64,000 nucleotides of DNA from Uranotaenia lowii (taxonomy: Eukaryota; Arthropoda; Insecta; Diptera; Culicidae), in assembly GCF_029784155.1 (NCBI RefSeq), contig NC_073693.1, positions 159,283,519-159,347,518 of the forward strand, written 5' to 3'. The notes under the pieces were generated by a model. That model ran no database searches. It was not told the DNA's origin and saw only the letters and a list, made by a program, of their open reading frames with translations. The position numbers and the translations under genes were made by a program. Shown here in pieces: positions 36,011 to 48,800 of the stretch; position 1 is the stretch's first letter; each line of letters starts with the position of its first letter.

Positions 36011-36240
36011 TGAAACATCGGAAGCAATGTTTAAAATAGGTTGCAAAACGCATTTTAATAATAAATAAAGATTCAATTTGAACAGGACATATTGAATATT
36101 GTATTTTTTGTGAAAATAAGTAAATGGTTGCTAGAACAGATGAGAACAGATGAAATTAGTAGAGAATTCTGAAAGTGACAATTAAAAAGATGTTATCTTA
36201 CGTCATGTATAAATAAATAAATACAAATAAATACAAATAT

Positions 36241-38768
36241 TTGAAACAACTTAAAATTGTTAACTTACCAATTTGATCTCTGATTGAAATAGTTTACAGC
36301 ATTTTTAATTTAAGTAAACCGAAAATAATTTTTTATGTCAAATAGGCCAAATTATGAAATTTTTATAATTAAATAAAGTACATGTATATTAATCCAAATA
36401 TCTCGGACTACCAAACATTCATTTAATTTTTTTTAAGGATATTAAATTTATAATTGATCATTTGAAACTTCACTTTCGTGTCAAATTAACTGTAATGTAG
36501 ATGTTTTAGAGTTCATGACCAAAAATTCATGATTAGAATTTTTTCTAGGAAATATTCAAATTCATCGACGGTTTCGAGTTAAAGCCCATTCCAGAGTCAC
36601 ATCATTTGGAAAAACATTTTTAAAGAATTTGCGTGACAACTTTTAGGTGTCGGAACACGCCGGTAATTTGCGTATTGCTGAAAATAGACATTTTTGCTGC
36701 AGAATCAAGGCAAGTTCAACTTTTTTAAGCTGATCTACGCAAAGCTTGCCAGATTTCCTGGATTCGCCCGGATATTTTTGGACAAAACCCGGATTTGTTC
36801 ACCTTATTCGCAAAATCAAACAAAAAACTCCAATTCAACCAAATAATCATGGTCGATTTCTGGAAGCCTCAAATACGATATTTTGAAATCAAGTGTCTGG
36901 ATATCGCCAGGATGGTGATAAAATAACCCACATTTGAGCGGCTTGGATAAGATTTACGGTCATTAGAGAATAGAGAATAATATTCTACGATATGACTGTA
37001 CAAATCAAAATTTGTATCAAATTAGGCGTTCACGCTTTGAGAAATTTTATCAAATGTAAATTGTAAAGATGATCATTCAATTCAAACAAGATTCCACTGA
37101 TCCACTTTCAATTAGATCGAAGCTCAAATGAACGTTTTCCTCGATTAATTAGCCACTGATGGGGGTAGACAAAAATAGTTTTTTTTTTAAATTGATAGTT
37201 ACAAATCCGACCAAACTAAACGAAAGGTGGCATATGACGTAAGTAGATACTTACAATTTTTTTATGGTAGCTCGTGGGCCCTTCTCATTTTGAAAAGGTT
37301 GAGGAGTTAAATTCAATATCAGTAAAAAAATACATTTAAGCATCATTAAATAAGATTAAATTATTGAGTCTTTCAAAACAGAGTAGAATTTCAAATCTGG
37401 AAAATCTAGTTTATATAGAGATAAAGTTTCAGAAAATAATATGCATGAAATCATCTTTATATTGCAATTCGAAACTCATTTAAAAGTTGTTGCTTCTGAA
37501 TTATGATAATATTTTATTCAAAATGATAATTCAAAATAAGGCCTAAAATAAAATTAAAGCTAATTTTTTTAATTTCATTTATTGATGAAAGGTGTAGCAA
37601 AGCACATCGGGTCAGCAAGTAAAAACTCAGAGATGACTTTTTTTGTGGACAGGCGCGTGGAATAAGTCATATACTACTAAAATCCTTTCAAAATCTAATT
37701 GAAACCTGTACGCAACCATTTCGATAACATCAGTGGTGAAATCCTCGCAAATAAACAGAACCTTGCAACAATACCGCGCTTGGTAGCATATTTTATTTAT
37801 CAAATCGATTTAGGTGCAAAGCCTTGGGGCTAAAAAATTGTAAATTCGCTGATCAAAGTCGAGCGCTACACATCTCCATCAGCAGTCAAGGAACGTGCCT
37901 GGAGGACCTGTCCAGTGTCCATTCAACAAACCGACTGACCGGAGTATCCTCTTTCATTCAGAATTCCGACAGGATCAGCGGCTCCTGGGTCTATGCCACG
38001 CCATATGCCACGTTTGAACCGGTTTGGTTTTCAGCTGAATAAGACATCCTACTAGTGTGGAGAAAAAAAATATGTTGGGATTCTAACAATCGGATGTATT
38101 CGCATTTATATTTTTTATTCAGCCTCGTTGGCAAGTTTGAATTTGGCGTTTCTATACCTTGGACAATGGACAATCCGCCATCATGGTCCGACACAATAGT
38201 GACAGGATAGGGGGGATAAAAAAGATTCCCCGGGATGACGTTGAAACCACTATGGTGAGCTCTCTTTGTGTGGCCATCGAGGGATTCCGCCATTCGTTGT
38301 TTGCAGCGCCGGGAACAGTTTGTTTGAATGGATTTCTAGCCGAGCCATGGTTTAACTTTTTTTTTCTGGCCCCCGCAATTTTATCTCACATAACCCGAGC
38401 TGAAATGTCGAAAAAAGAATAAAAGCTTTCACGTAGGATTCATTTGAGTCGTTTCGCGGTTTTATTTTGACAAATTCATAGAATGACCAAACAATGCAAT
38501 ATGGATGTCATTTCCCCCCCTTTTTTAAATCCTAAGTAATAAAGGAACCATTACAAGATCATTTCACAGATACGAATTGTATGCAGAACAATTTAGAGAT
38601 AGAATAAAAGTGTATAAATGAACTCTTTTATCGGTTTTGCGATACTTCAATAGTAGATGTAAAGCCGATTTTTTTGTTCGATGGGACAAAAATTTGGACC
38701 ATGATTAATAGAGCACGGTATAATAAAATGTCAAATTGCAGTTTTAAATGTGCCCATGTGTATGTTAA
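36241..38768. other. AT-rich DNA with one GC-richer patch
   Basis: No gene is confirmed. Around 36750-36800 a CCAGAT...CGCCCGGAT...ACCCGGAT segment resembles short dispersed sequence at 20-70 and 55070-55105. The patch 37845-38045 is GC-richer and open on the plus strand. It ends ...GSWVYATPYATFEPVWFSAE before a stop and could be a host exon or an old repeat. Its splice sites are unconvincing. Confidence 0.3.
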
Positions 38769-38828
38769 ACTTTTTTTTTTAAAATTTAGTTCATCTTTGG
38801 TTGGAATACCATACAGACTAACTTAAAA

Positions 38829-41800
38829 CTAAGAAATACTACTTAATCCTAATTGAAATCTACGTTTACACATATCGAAATTAAAAAGATGGTACACTGA
38901 GTTGAAACGTTCACAACATTTATCTATGGGATGATTTCGGCCATATGCAGTACGGTGAAAAGGTATCCAGAGGAACTGACGTTGTCGTAGTGTCCTCGTT
39001 GATATGCAAAGGTTGACGCGTTCCAATACGTAAGCAGAGTCAACACGATTAGTTAAGACATCAAAAATAAATGTTTGCTTTAGCTCGGTACGACGCTTTT
39101 AGAGAGAAGCAATGCTTATCAGAGCACACCTTTGCTCGTACGGCGGAAGTCGAAGTGGTTCGTTCCAAGGAAGTCGCCGGAGAGCGTACCTAACGAAGCT
39201 TCGCTGGACACGTTCAAGTCGGTAGCAGTGTGTACTCTGAGTAGGAGCCCATACCTGAGCGGCGTATTCCATAATGCTACGAACCGAAGAGCAGTACACT
39301 GCTTTCAGTGCATAGACGTCGTCGAAGTCTTTCGTGCTACGACGCAAGAATCCTAATGCAGCAATACCCTTCGCAGAAGTGAGCGCGATGTGTACAGCAA
39401 ATGTTAGTTTGTTGTCAATTTTCACTACCAGGTCGAGAATGGATTTGACGTTCTCCAATGTTGAACCCGAGAGTTGATATTCGAAGTTGACTGTGTTACG
39501 TGCACGAGTGAAGTTGACTATCTTGCATTTTTGGCGTTTGCCGTCATTCCATTTAAGCAGCACCAGTCTTCTAATCTGCTGATGTCGTTTTGTAAGGCCA
39601 GACAGTCAACGGAACTGCTAATTCTTCTGAACAGCTTCAAGTCATCAGCATAAAGCAGAGTGTCGGATTGAAAAGTATTACATAGGTCATTCACGAAAAC
39701 TAACTATGAACAGAAGGGGTCCAAAGTGACTTCCCTGCGGTGCTCCAGATGGGGTGTCGAAAGTTCGTGATCGTGAATTCCTAATTGAAAGCCGTCGGTG
39801 CAATAGATATCCTATCGGCTAGGCAATCCTATCAAGTGACCAAGCTGGAAAACCTAGGCGATCCATCTTTGCAAGGAGAATTCTGTACGGGACACGGTCG
39901 AACGCTTTTGCAAAGTCAATATAGACTGAATCCACTTGACAACCTTTCTCCAGACTATTACTCAGGAAACTAACGTAACACATCAGATTTGTCACCGTAG
40001 ACCGTTTCTTTACGAATCCATGCTGAGACTCTGAGATAAGAGGTTTTATGGCAGCATACAATCGCTCGTGCATTAAAACTTCGAAAATTTTTGAAATAGA
40101 ATTCAGGATTGAGATTGGGCGGTAGTTTTCGACGTGATGAGCATTGCCTGATTTATAAATCGGAGAAATTGCTGCAACCTTCCAAGCACTGGAAAACGTC
40201 CTTTCGTTGAGCGATCGATTTAAAATACTGCAAATCGGGGCAGCTACAGATGCGGCACAATGTTTCAGAACCACAGGAGGAATGCCGTCAGGACCAGATG
40301 CTTTCGTTGGGTTCACTGCGGTGAGCTTCTCGTAGATATCCTGAACGGAAAAGCACGGCAAGGGCAAGTTTATGTCGTAAGACTCGAGCGATGCGAGGTA
40401 GCTGTTGTCTGTGCCATTACTAGGTGGTGAGTAAACGCTTTGGAAGAATTCAGCAAACATATTTGCTGATTCGGTCAAGCTGGGAAGGTGACACCGCGGA
40501 AGCTTACATCAACGGGGTCTGCGACGTTTTGTTTTTTATTTTTGAGATGTGTCCAAAATGATGAGGGGTCATTTTTCATGTTTTCTTGAAGATGCGAAAC
40601 ATGTTGACGGTGAAGCAGCTCGTTTAAACTTTTAAATTCCTTTTCTAAGCGTCTAAAATGATGTTTACTGTCTTCAGAGCGAATTCGATTGTAACATTTG
40701 CGTGCATTTCGAAGCTGGTGACGTAAACGACGAAGATCAGAATTCCACCGTTCGTGTTTCTTAGATATGAATGTATGGCGGGGGACGTTTCAAAACTGTG
40801 TATAGTTTCAAGTAGAACAATTCGACAGCGGATTCCACGTTTGAAGCCAAATCAAGACATTCCCAATTGATTGAGTCGAGAGCAGCTGCAACTAGCTCGA
40901 AATTACAGTTTCTAAAATCAAAATCGAGTTCACCAACAGGCTCTTCAGAAGGTCCAACGTCAAAGTCAACGTCGATGCAGAAAATATACGGCTTGTGATG
41001 GCGGTCCACCGGAACTATAGGGGTGGGAAATTCAATCATGTTTACTTTGACGGGATCGTTTGAGAAGGCAAGGTCTAAAAACCGTACATTGTTATTCGGT
41101 ACGCCGCAAAGCTGATGTAACCTAGTGGAGAGTAGCGTTTCCGATAGAGCGATTTCAATTTCGGTTGAGGGGTTTGTCGGTAGGTAGCTATGAGTGTCGA
41201 GATCATATGTTCAGTGGAGGTGTGGCAGATTATAATCACCCACAGAAATAACGAAATCTCTGACAGATGCTTTACTGATAATCTCTTGAACGGCATTAAA
41301 ATGTGACTCATAGTTTCGGAGGCAGCTATTTGGTCGTAGATAGATGCAACACAAATATAGGGTAGTCCGGCCGATGCATGTTGACTTTCACAGCGGTTTG
41401 TTCAAGATGTTCGCAGTTTTCAAAGACCAGATGGATTGCACTGAGTCCATTTTTTACGGCAATCAACATACCTCCTCCTCATCGAGCCGTGCTCGTGGCT
41501 GAACTGCGGTCACAACGATAAATGGAGTAGTTTGAGGCTAGTTCGCTATTCAGAATATTATTATTCAACCAGGTTTCAGTGATCAGTATGCAGTCGTAGT
41601 CACTTGCTGAGAGCGCGTTGTAAAAAGCTGTAGTCTTGGTACGCATACCGCAAGCGTTTTGGTAGTACAGAGAAATCAAACGGCGAGAAATTTGGTTCGG
41701 TGATGAAGTATTTGTCAATCTTTCATCAGAAGCGGGGTTAAGGGGCGAACATTCAACTAACACTGGGGCTATTGAGTTGGGGTTATGTACGGTGTTGTTT

Positions 41801-41844
41801 GAGCTGTTGTACCCAGGGTCAATAATTGCTGTGTCGGAACCCAA
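38829..41844 (-). pseudogene. CR1-like ORF2, frameshifted
   Basis: The endonuclease starts with LYYQNACGMRTK and ILITETWLNN (41660-41540), then breaks near 41480. It resumes in another frame with VGDYNLPHLHW, LDLAFSNDPV and PVDRHHKPYIF. The reverse transcriptase (40478-39819) has KASGPDGIPP, ENYRPISILNSISK, QHGFVKKRST and DFAKAFDRV, the first catalytic aspartate block. SGAPQGSHFGPLLF follows in a shifted frame near 39740. The catalytic ADD block is degraded between 39700 and 39600. The C-terminal part (39563-39099 and 39026-38829) carries LDLVVKIDNKLTF and RRLPWNE, and after a stop TRTLRQRQFLWIPFHRT. At least four frame changes make it non-functional. Confidence 0.75.
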
Positions 41845-42054
41845 AAAACCTCATTGGATCCATTTCCAGTGAATTCCCTGAAGCGAATGCCAACAGGCCA
41901 GGTCTCGGTGGCCAGTGCTTTACTTCTTAATACTTAATAATAATTCTGACGTTTATGTCCACTTTGAAAGAGACGAAAGAGAGCGTGTTAATGTCTCTAC
42001 CCCTAGGTACGAGTTTTACCATTTTGATATTTTCGTTACCGAGATGATTTCGAA

Positions 42055-42615
42055 TCATGTCCAGGATCTATCATCTGAAACTCTGGGATGTATTCCTGCT
42101 AGATAAAGCGAAAACGTAGGCACGACGGGCTCGGAAATTTGCGATGAGATGTCAGTATGCTCAGAGTTAGTCCCTTGAGCACACAGACGAGGAGGAGGTG
42201 GGCGACGGGGAGTGGAACTACGGTTTTCGTCGAAGCGTCGTCGTTTGGCACTAAACGTAGGAACGTTTAGTTGTTTGGAGCGGGGAGAAGCTTTCGGAGT
42301 CGGATAATCTTTCAAACCAGTGCGGATCTCACTGAGAATCAGTTTTAGAATGCTGTCCTGAATTTCGTTTTTCAATGCAGTTTTGAACGAATCAACGATG
42401 TCGTCATTGACCGCAGTAACGAATATCATAGCATTTGACAGCATGTTTTTGCAACACGTACAAATCCAGATCAAAATATGATTGTTTGCTTTTCCATCAA
42501 TCATTATTTGCGATAAGCCCGCAAATCTCGTACAAACCATTGTAGGACATAAACCTTCGCATTGAACGAAATCGCCTTCAAAGGTTTGAGCGCACTTTTC
42601 GCACAAATGAGTCAT
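42055..42615 (-). CDS. CR1-like ORF1 protein with N-terminal cysteine-rich finger
   Basis: The 186-residue frame begins MTHLCEKCAQTFEGDFVQC. The order CxxC...CxxxC, then a histidine (NNHILIW) and a later CTCC, resembles a PHD-type zinc finger. PHD fingers are reported in ORF1 of some CR1-like elements. The second half is basic and low in complexity (KRRRFDENR, RRPPPPR). The frame ends at 42055, about 210 bases before the ORF2 start at 41844, so it could be complete or truncated. The product is expected to bind the element RNA or protein partners; that role is inferred. The element as a whole is defective because ORF2 is broken. Confidence 0.55.
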   Translation of the reverse strand: MTHLCEKCAQTFEGDFVQCEGLCPTMVCTRFAGLSQIMIDGKANNHILIWICTCCKNMLSNAMIFVTAVNDDIVDSFKTALKNEIQDSILKLILSEIRTGLKDYPTPKASPRSKQLNVPTFSAKRRRFDENRSSTPRRPPPPRLCAQGTNSEHTDISSQISEPVVPTFSLYLAGIHPRVSDDRSWT

Positions 42616-42720
42616 ATTCGAATGTTACTCGAGATACTAGAAGTGCTTATCAACAGATGGCGCTGTTATCGCTAAAGCGAACAAATAATAAAGCGACTTT
42701 CGATAGGAAATTATTTCATT

Positions 42721-43173
42721 CAGAAAACACACTTGAACACACAGACACAAACAAGTCGAACCTTGCTGGACATCTCCGGGCCATAATATTTCTGTAGATT
42801 TATTTTTGAGAAGTTATTTTGCAAGTTAGAAATGTTTGTACGAAGCTAAACTCAAGGGGTGCCGTTTTTATCGAGTAGTTGATATTTTGGTAAAAAACTA
42901 CTTTAGACCAACTCGATTTACATCTACTTTTGTAAGTGAATTTACCTTTCCGTTAAAATGAAGCAGACTACTAACAACATAACATAAAATGGTTAATTCC
43001 AGAAGAAGACAGTGAACTTTTGTTCGCTTAACAAGACGCTTTTCAACAAATGCTGGACTGAATAAACGTTTTCTTTATTTGACATGTCATTTTTTGTATC
43101 ATTTCGTTGAACCCATCGGATCTTCGAGAGCATAAAATATCATTGCACCATTTAACAACTCAAAAATACTTAC
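42721..43173. other. Unassigned spacer, possibly intron
   Basis: No repeat or gene recognised. It lies directly downstream of the donor of the host-like exon on the minus strand, so at least part may be intron. Confidence 0.35.
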
Positions 43174-43481
43174 ATTTAATGTACTGCTCGTTTCGGGCAA
43201 TCACCTTCTCGGCATTCTTGCGGGCCAGAAAAAACCACTCCGAAGTATTGCCCAGATAGTGGTACTCGGCAGCCAGATCCTTCGCTAGGGAGGCTCCCTG
43301 ATCCGGGGGCGGCAATCGGTAGGCGAAAGGGCAGAACAACCCCTTCTTGGCCGGGTGCTGATTCCAATCGAAGCAATTTCCGGCCGCGAAGATATCGTCA
43401 TCGAACTCCACCATCGAGAGCACCGATGCATGCAACAGATGTTCCGACATCTGCACCTCGGGCGCAGAAAACTTGAAGATG
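43174..43481 (-). CDS. Internal exon of an unidentified host gene
   Basis: On the minus strand a pyrimidine tract ending TTTTTTCCCCACAG precedes the first base at 43481, and GTAAGTAT follows the last base at 43174. Between them 102 full codons are open, with one extra base at each end (308 bp), so the exon is asymmetric in phase. Codon third positions are rich in G and C, unlike all surrounding DNA. The peptide begins IFKFSAPEVQMSEHLLHASV and contains GNCFDWNQHPAKKGLFC and EWFFLARKNAEK. Two cysteines and a helical amphipathic C-terminal part suggest a folded, perhaps extracellular, domain. I do not recognise the family with certainty; a GPR158-like receptor ectodomain is a weak guess. No flanking exon was found within the window. 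Confidence 0.7.
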
Positions 43482-43489
43482 CTGTGGGG

Positions 43490-44649
43490 AAAAAATTGAA
43501 AGAGATGGAAAAAGACCGAAACGTGAGTCGTCACCAGTAGCTAATGGTTTCGACCTGGATGATCGAAAATAAAAATATGCTTCTTTTAACTAGGAAATGT
43601 TCTATCATCAAGGGCATGACGTGGGCGGAAAGATCTGAACTACTTCCGATGAGGTAGTTCACTGAATTTCCCATTTTCTGCTCGGTAAATATTTTTGCTT
43701 GCCGGTTTGACACGCTTCAGAGCAGCTTTCGATTCATTTTTAGCACAATCAAGCCGAGTAATTTTCTCCACTGTTGACACCTCGCCCGAAGGTCTCTTTC
43801 CGGTAGCTAGCTGCGAAATGATACGGTGTCATGATTAATAATGTTCCATTTCTCCGTCTCTCGACAACACCCAACGGCTCTTATGGTTTGCCTGATGGTG
43901 TAAGGTTCAAGTTGGAAATCTAAGAAAACATTTACTGTTTGTAACCACAGTTCCAGTGTTCGATAATTAATTTCCGGAGCACCCCCGTCAAAAGGGTGGA
44001 ATGAAGCTTATTCGTTTCGGCTTGTCAGACAACCGTGCTAATGATTTTATTCAGGATATTGTCATCGTTATTTGTTGGAGTAAATCCAGTTATTGAAACA
44101 GCCTGATACGTTTCGTTAATTTTGGATCAAAATTCGGAAACGAATGTGTTATGTAACAAAAGCCGCAAAAGCAATAAAAATGTTATATCGATCTTTAGGG
44201 TGGTCCAAAGACAGAGCTATGTTTCGGAAAGCCGTAGGAGGCTGAGATTTTTTTTTTGTGTGCTCCCAATTTTGATCTGAAAAAGTTAAATCTTATGTTT
44301 CATAACTAAGTGATTTAAGTGATATATAATCTTCGAAATTTGTGAACCTCAAGTGGTGCAAGTGTTTCGTATTACAAAAATCAGACCAATGGAGAGACTT
44401 ATGAAATAAGTGAATGAAGTTAGGCTTTTCATGAATGAGGTTTTCTAACTACACTCATAAAAGAGGCTACAAAAATCAAATGCTTATTTTGCAAATCTAT
44501 GTGCCGAAAAAAAAGCACTGAAAAGTGTACTGTACTAAAGATGATATGATTATATTGATTATTTTTGAGCAACTTATAAGCGTTTTTAATGGAATGTCTG
44601 CTTAGACTAGACTGAGTCGATTTGGGTCATTTTTGAATTTTCAAACCCT
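43490..44649. other. Unassigned DNA, possibly intronic
   Basis: No coding or repeat structure is recognised. It lies upstream of the host-like exon on the minus strand, so intron is plausible. Confidence 0.35.
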
Positions 44650-45000
44650 GGAGTCTAGAAAGCTTTGTTTTGGTTAAAAACTCATCCATGATTTTTGCAG
44701 AATTTTTAAGTAACGTTTACATGAGTAAATTTGAGGTTTGTATGGGAAAATTGAATATCTTGTACTGAAAAATCATCATCATTTTTGTTTCTTCTGTGGA
44801 ACCAAGCCTGAAATGGGTTTTGTTCCAATTTATAAATTCTCCAAAGGAAACTTTCCGCTGAACAACTTTGTCGGAGACCGTAACTTCGTGTTTTATAAGG
44901 CAAAAAAGTGATTAGCCGTTTAACAGGGATATGTCTTTTTCCAGTGATAAACATTTAATTTAATTGACACCACTGCTGGGTGCCTAGCGAGGTATTGCAT
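44650..45000. repeat. Copy of the 5650-6030 repeat family, left arm
   Basis: It shares AAGCTT(C/T)GTTTTGGTT, ACTCATCCATG, TTCCGCTGAACAAC and CTGCTGGGTGCCTAGC with the foldback near 5700. An extra ~150-base insert from TTTACATGAGTAAATTTGA to GGAACCAAG is found again alone at 54130-54245. Confidence 0.65.
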
Positions 45001-45313
45001 GACTACTCTACATGACCACTTAAGTTCAACAATAACGAAGTTAAACAACCATCATGTGATTGAACTTGAAGTATAATCGGATAGTATAGATCGAATTTTG
45101 GCTTTTAAAAACAGCGAAAACCAAAGTTATCATTTTGAAAATTGTTTTTTCCACAGGAGCAGAATCTTGCCAAATCAGTATACTTTTTACAAAACAATCA
45201 GCAAATACGTACTTTAATATGTTAGGGACCTGGCCACGAGCAGACATATTATAGGATTCAACCGCTGGAATTTTTTTTGAAATAAAGTATGGATCACTAC
45301 AAATCTGGACGCG

Positions 45314-45875
45314 TTAAAAAGGGTCTATCTCGGAGCTATGTAAACGAAATAAAAATGTTTTGTACTCAAATTGTAGGGTTTTTACTGCACTTTTAAGGAA
45401 AAACAATAAAAAAATTATTCCGATGTTGTTTTGATGGAATTTAGAACTTTTCATCGAGTACCACTCATCATAGTTTGGACACCCTATTCGCTGACCTTTA
45501 CAATTGCCTAAAAATTTTTCGTAAGGGCGGAATTGAGGGCAGTGTGGTGGGTTGACGTCCTTTTCGAAAAAATCCACCAGTTGGCCCGATACCACTTCAG
45601 TACCTCTTCGCTGTAGTGGCAGCTAGCCAAATCTAGCGAAAACTTTACTGGTCCTTTGTAAGATCTAATGTAAGGAAAAAAACATTTTTCAGGCACTCCT
45701 CCTTGTACATTTCGGAGTCCATGGTCTTGTTTTTTCACAAAAAAAACGGGGTTTTTCGTCCGCAGTTCCAAATATCTTGCCAGATCAAGCACTTTTCTGC
45801 AAAGTTATTGTCAAAAACGAATTTGAACTTGATGGGGACATCACCCCGATCAGTGGCTTTGTAAAACAACAAAGT
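45314..45875 (-). pseudogene. Mariner transposase fragment
   Basis: The minus-strand frame (45792-45508) contains LDLARYLELRTKNPVFFVKK, then frameshifts and LDLASCHYSEEVLKWYR, which keeps the second catalytic aspartate lost in the first copy. VDFFEKDVNPPHCPQFRPYE follows (45595-45480), where the third acidic block has tyrosine-glutamate in place of isoleucine-glutamate. The first aspartate region lies in the deleted interval. It cannot encode an active enzyme. Confidence 0.75.
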
Positions 45876-45889
45876 AACAAAGTACTGTC

Positions 45890-48800
45890 CCACTTCCATC
45901 TGTACCGTTGAGCCGTCAACACGTACGCCGGAGCATCGTATCGTTGCTGTGTACCTGCAGGAACATTTTAAATTATTTATTTTTTTTCCTTACCTGTTTT
46001 TCAATCAGCACTTTTCAGTGCTAAAATTATTTTCATTTTCTTTTATTCATATTTTCTCTTTTCTTTCCAGCATGGGGAAGTCATCGGCTGGGTCAAGGGC
46101 TGGTAGAAAGCGAATTGCCGAAACTAATTCAGGTCCATCGCCCAAAAAAGTTGAAATTTCCAATTCATTCGATGTCCTTCATAACATCGGTGATGAGGAA
46201 ATATTCATATTTAATTCTGATAAGAGTACTAAGAAACCTTCTTCTTCTTATACTCTTAAAAACGAAAAGATTCCACCAATAACGGTCACGATTCCTGACT
46301 TCAATGCCTTTCGAAAAGAAATCGTCACTTCCGTTAAGGATGTGAAGATTTCTTTTCAGATCGGTCGAAGGGGAACTGCTCGTATATTGGCGGAATCTTT
46401 TAATGATTTTCAAAAAAATTTAAATTATTTGAATAATAAAAAACATCAATTTTTTACTTACGACGCTAGAAGTGATCGTCCATTTAAAGTTGTACTTCGT
46501 GGTCTCACCGGCGATCAGACACCGGATGAGATCACAGCTGAATTAAATTCTTTGTTAGGTTTTTCTCCAATTCAAGTAATTCAAATGAGGAAAAGAACCA
46601 ACACGAATAATACCAGTAGTGTTGGTTTTGCTCCTGAGCTTTATTTGATCCATTTTAAAAAGGATCAGGTCAATAATTTGCAAATTTTGGAAAAGGCTCG
46701 TCTTATGTTTCATTGTCGAGTAAAATTTGAACCTTTTCGTAAATCTACTACCAATTTTTTACAAAATATTACGCAATGCCGTCGTTGTCAAGCTTTTTGT
46801 CATGGCACTAAAAATTGTAGAATGAATGCCAGATGCATGTTTTGCGGCTCATTCGATCATGAAAAATCTAAATGCCTTTTTGGTGGTGATAAGCCAAAAA
46901 CAGAATTTTTTAAGTGTGCGAATTGCGCAGGTAATCATTCCTCGAATTCTCTAGAATGTCCCGTTAGGGCAAAAATTGTTGCTTCTAGGAAAAATCCCAA
47001 AGTTTCCAGAAAAGTTTCTTCTCCTCCATCCTCTTTTTCGTCTTCACACGTCAGACCGGCAAACAACCTGCCTGTTCGCAGTCAGCCTCGGCCTACATTA
47101 GAATCACGGCTGGGTAATACCCGAAGTGAATTTAATGTTACCTGGGCTGATTCTGCGCCACAAACTCGTTGTTTATCGTTCTCAGAGGTGGTTGAAAATG
47201 GGTTGCCCTCTTCAGGTTTAACTAATAAAAATGGGAAAAAACCAAGTCTCAACGTTCACGCGAAGGCTTGGGAAAATCCCCGAAATTCAAATACTTTTTC
47301 TTCTCCTTCATTTTCTGATCCTAACAATTTTGTTGATTTGGGTGAGATTACTGAGGAAAAATTAAAATTTTTGCATCAAAATTTAATGGAAATGATGCAA
47401 CTTATGTTGAAAGCAAATTCAATGTTTGAAGCTTTCCAAACTTCTTTTAATTATGCTAACAAAATTATTATGACTTTGCGATTCCCTCATGGATCCAAAT
47501 AGATGTTTAAATATTATGAATTGGAACGCTAGATCTTTGCTGGCTAACCAAGATGAATTCTTTTTATTTTTGAAAACTCAAAACATACATTTTGCTGCCA
47601 TCACTGAAACTTTTTTAAAGCCAGACAATAACTTGAAAAGCAATGCTTTCTTTAAAATTTTACGAAATGATCGACTTGATCGACAAGGTGGGGGTGTAGC
47701 TATTGTCATCAATAGTCGTCTCAAATTTAGACTTCTTCCTTCTTTCAATACAAAAGTCTTAGAAACAATTGGAATTGAATTAGAAACTTCTATGGGGAAA
47801 ATTATAATTGTTGCCGCATATTTGCCTTTTCAATGTAGCGGTGAACAGAAAAATTTTTTGAAGGGAGATTTACAAAAACTCACCAGAAATAAATCTAAAT
47901 TTTTTATTATTGGTGACTTTAATGCAAAACACCGATCTTGGAATAATATTTCATCAAATTCAAATGGGAATATTTTGTTTAATGACTGCTCTGCTGGATA
48001 TTATACTGTTGAATATCCTAATGGGCATACTTGTTTTTCTTCAATTAGAAATCCCTCCACAATTGATTTGGTTCTAACGGATTTAGGCGAGCATTGTAGT
48101 CAATTAGTTACTCATGCGGACCTCGATTCAGACCACCTTCCAGTAACATTTTCTTTATCCCAAAGTCCCATTGAAAACCCTTTAAAATCAACTTTTAACT
48201 TTCAAAAGGCTAACTGGGAGCGATATATGAATTTTATTGAACGTAATTTAGATGTAAACGTTCCACTGAATTCAATAGAAGATATTGATTTGGCTGTAGA
48301 AAATTTGACAACTGCAATAGTCAATGCTAAAGTCGCTTCAATACCTAAAGTTAAACATAAATTCAATCAACCTTTGATCGATGATGATCTTCAGTTTTTG
48401 ATACGACTGAAAAACATTCGTCGACGCCAATTTCAACGAACTAGAGATCCTTATTTGAAATTAATTTATTGCGACCTTCAAAAAGAGATCAAACGTCGTT
48501 TAAATTTCATTCGTAATGAAAATTTTGCTAAAGCAGTAGAGGATATAAAACCCTACTCAAAGCCATTTTGGAAATTAACTAAAATTTTGAAAAAGCCCCA
48601 GAAGCCAATTCCTACTTTGAAAGATGGGGATAAACTTCTTTTAACTAATTCAGAAAAGGCTCAAAAATTAGCCCAACAATTTGAGTCTGCTCATGATTTC
48701 AATTTAAACGTTGTAAGTCCAATTGATGCTCAAATTTCCCTAGAATTTGATGATATTCTTTCTAAGCAAAATGTGTTTGAAAGTTCTTGTGAGACAAATA

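Larger units (their letters stand above)
28000..36240 (+). mobile_element. CR1/L2-like non-LTR retrotransposon split by two DNA elements
   Basis: ORF1 (28123 onward, resuming at 32359) and ORF2 (32619-36010) of one LINE lie on the same strand in the expected order. Two inverted-repeat elements separate their parts (28736-32358 and 33863-34716). The 3' region ends in AAATA-type short repeats at 36205-36240, probably the tail. Without the insertions the element would be about 3.8 kb. Multiple stops and an internal deletion make it inactive. The clade is inferred from the ORF1 coiled coil, the endonuclease motifs and the FADDIQL reverse transcriptase box. The 5' end is approximate. Confidence 0.65.
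38770..42720 (-). mobile_element. CR1-like non-LTR retrotransposon with finger-containing ORF1
   Basis: Reading leftward, ORF1 (from 42615), endonuclease (~41760-40770), reverse transcriptase (~40480-39100) and a C-terminal tail (to ~38829) appear in the standard LINE order. A T run at 38770-38779 on the plus strand corresponds to an A tail on the element strand. The whole is ~3.95 kb, close to full length for the clade. Frameshifts and stops interrupt ORF2. The 5' end near 42720 is approximate and no target duplication was found. Confidence 0.7.
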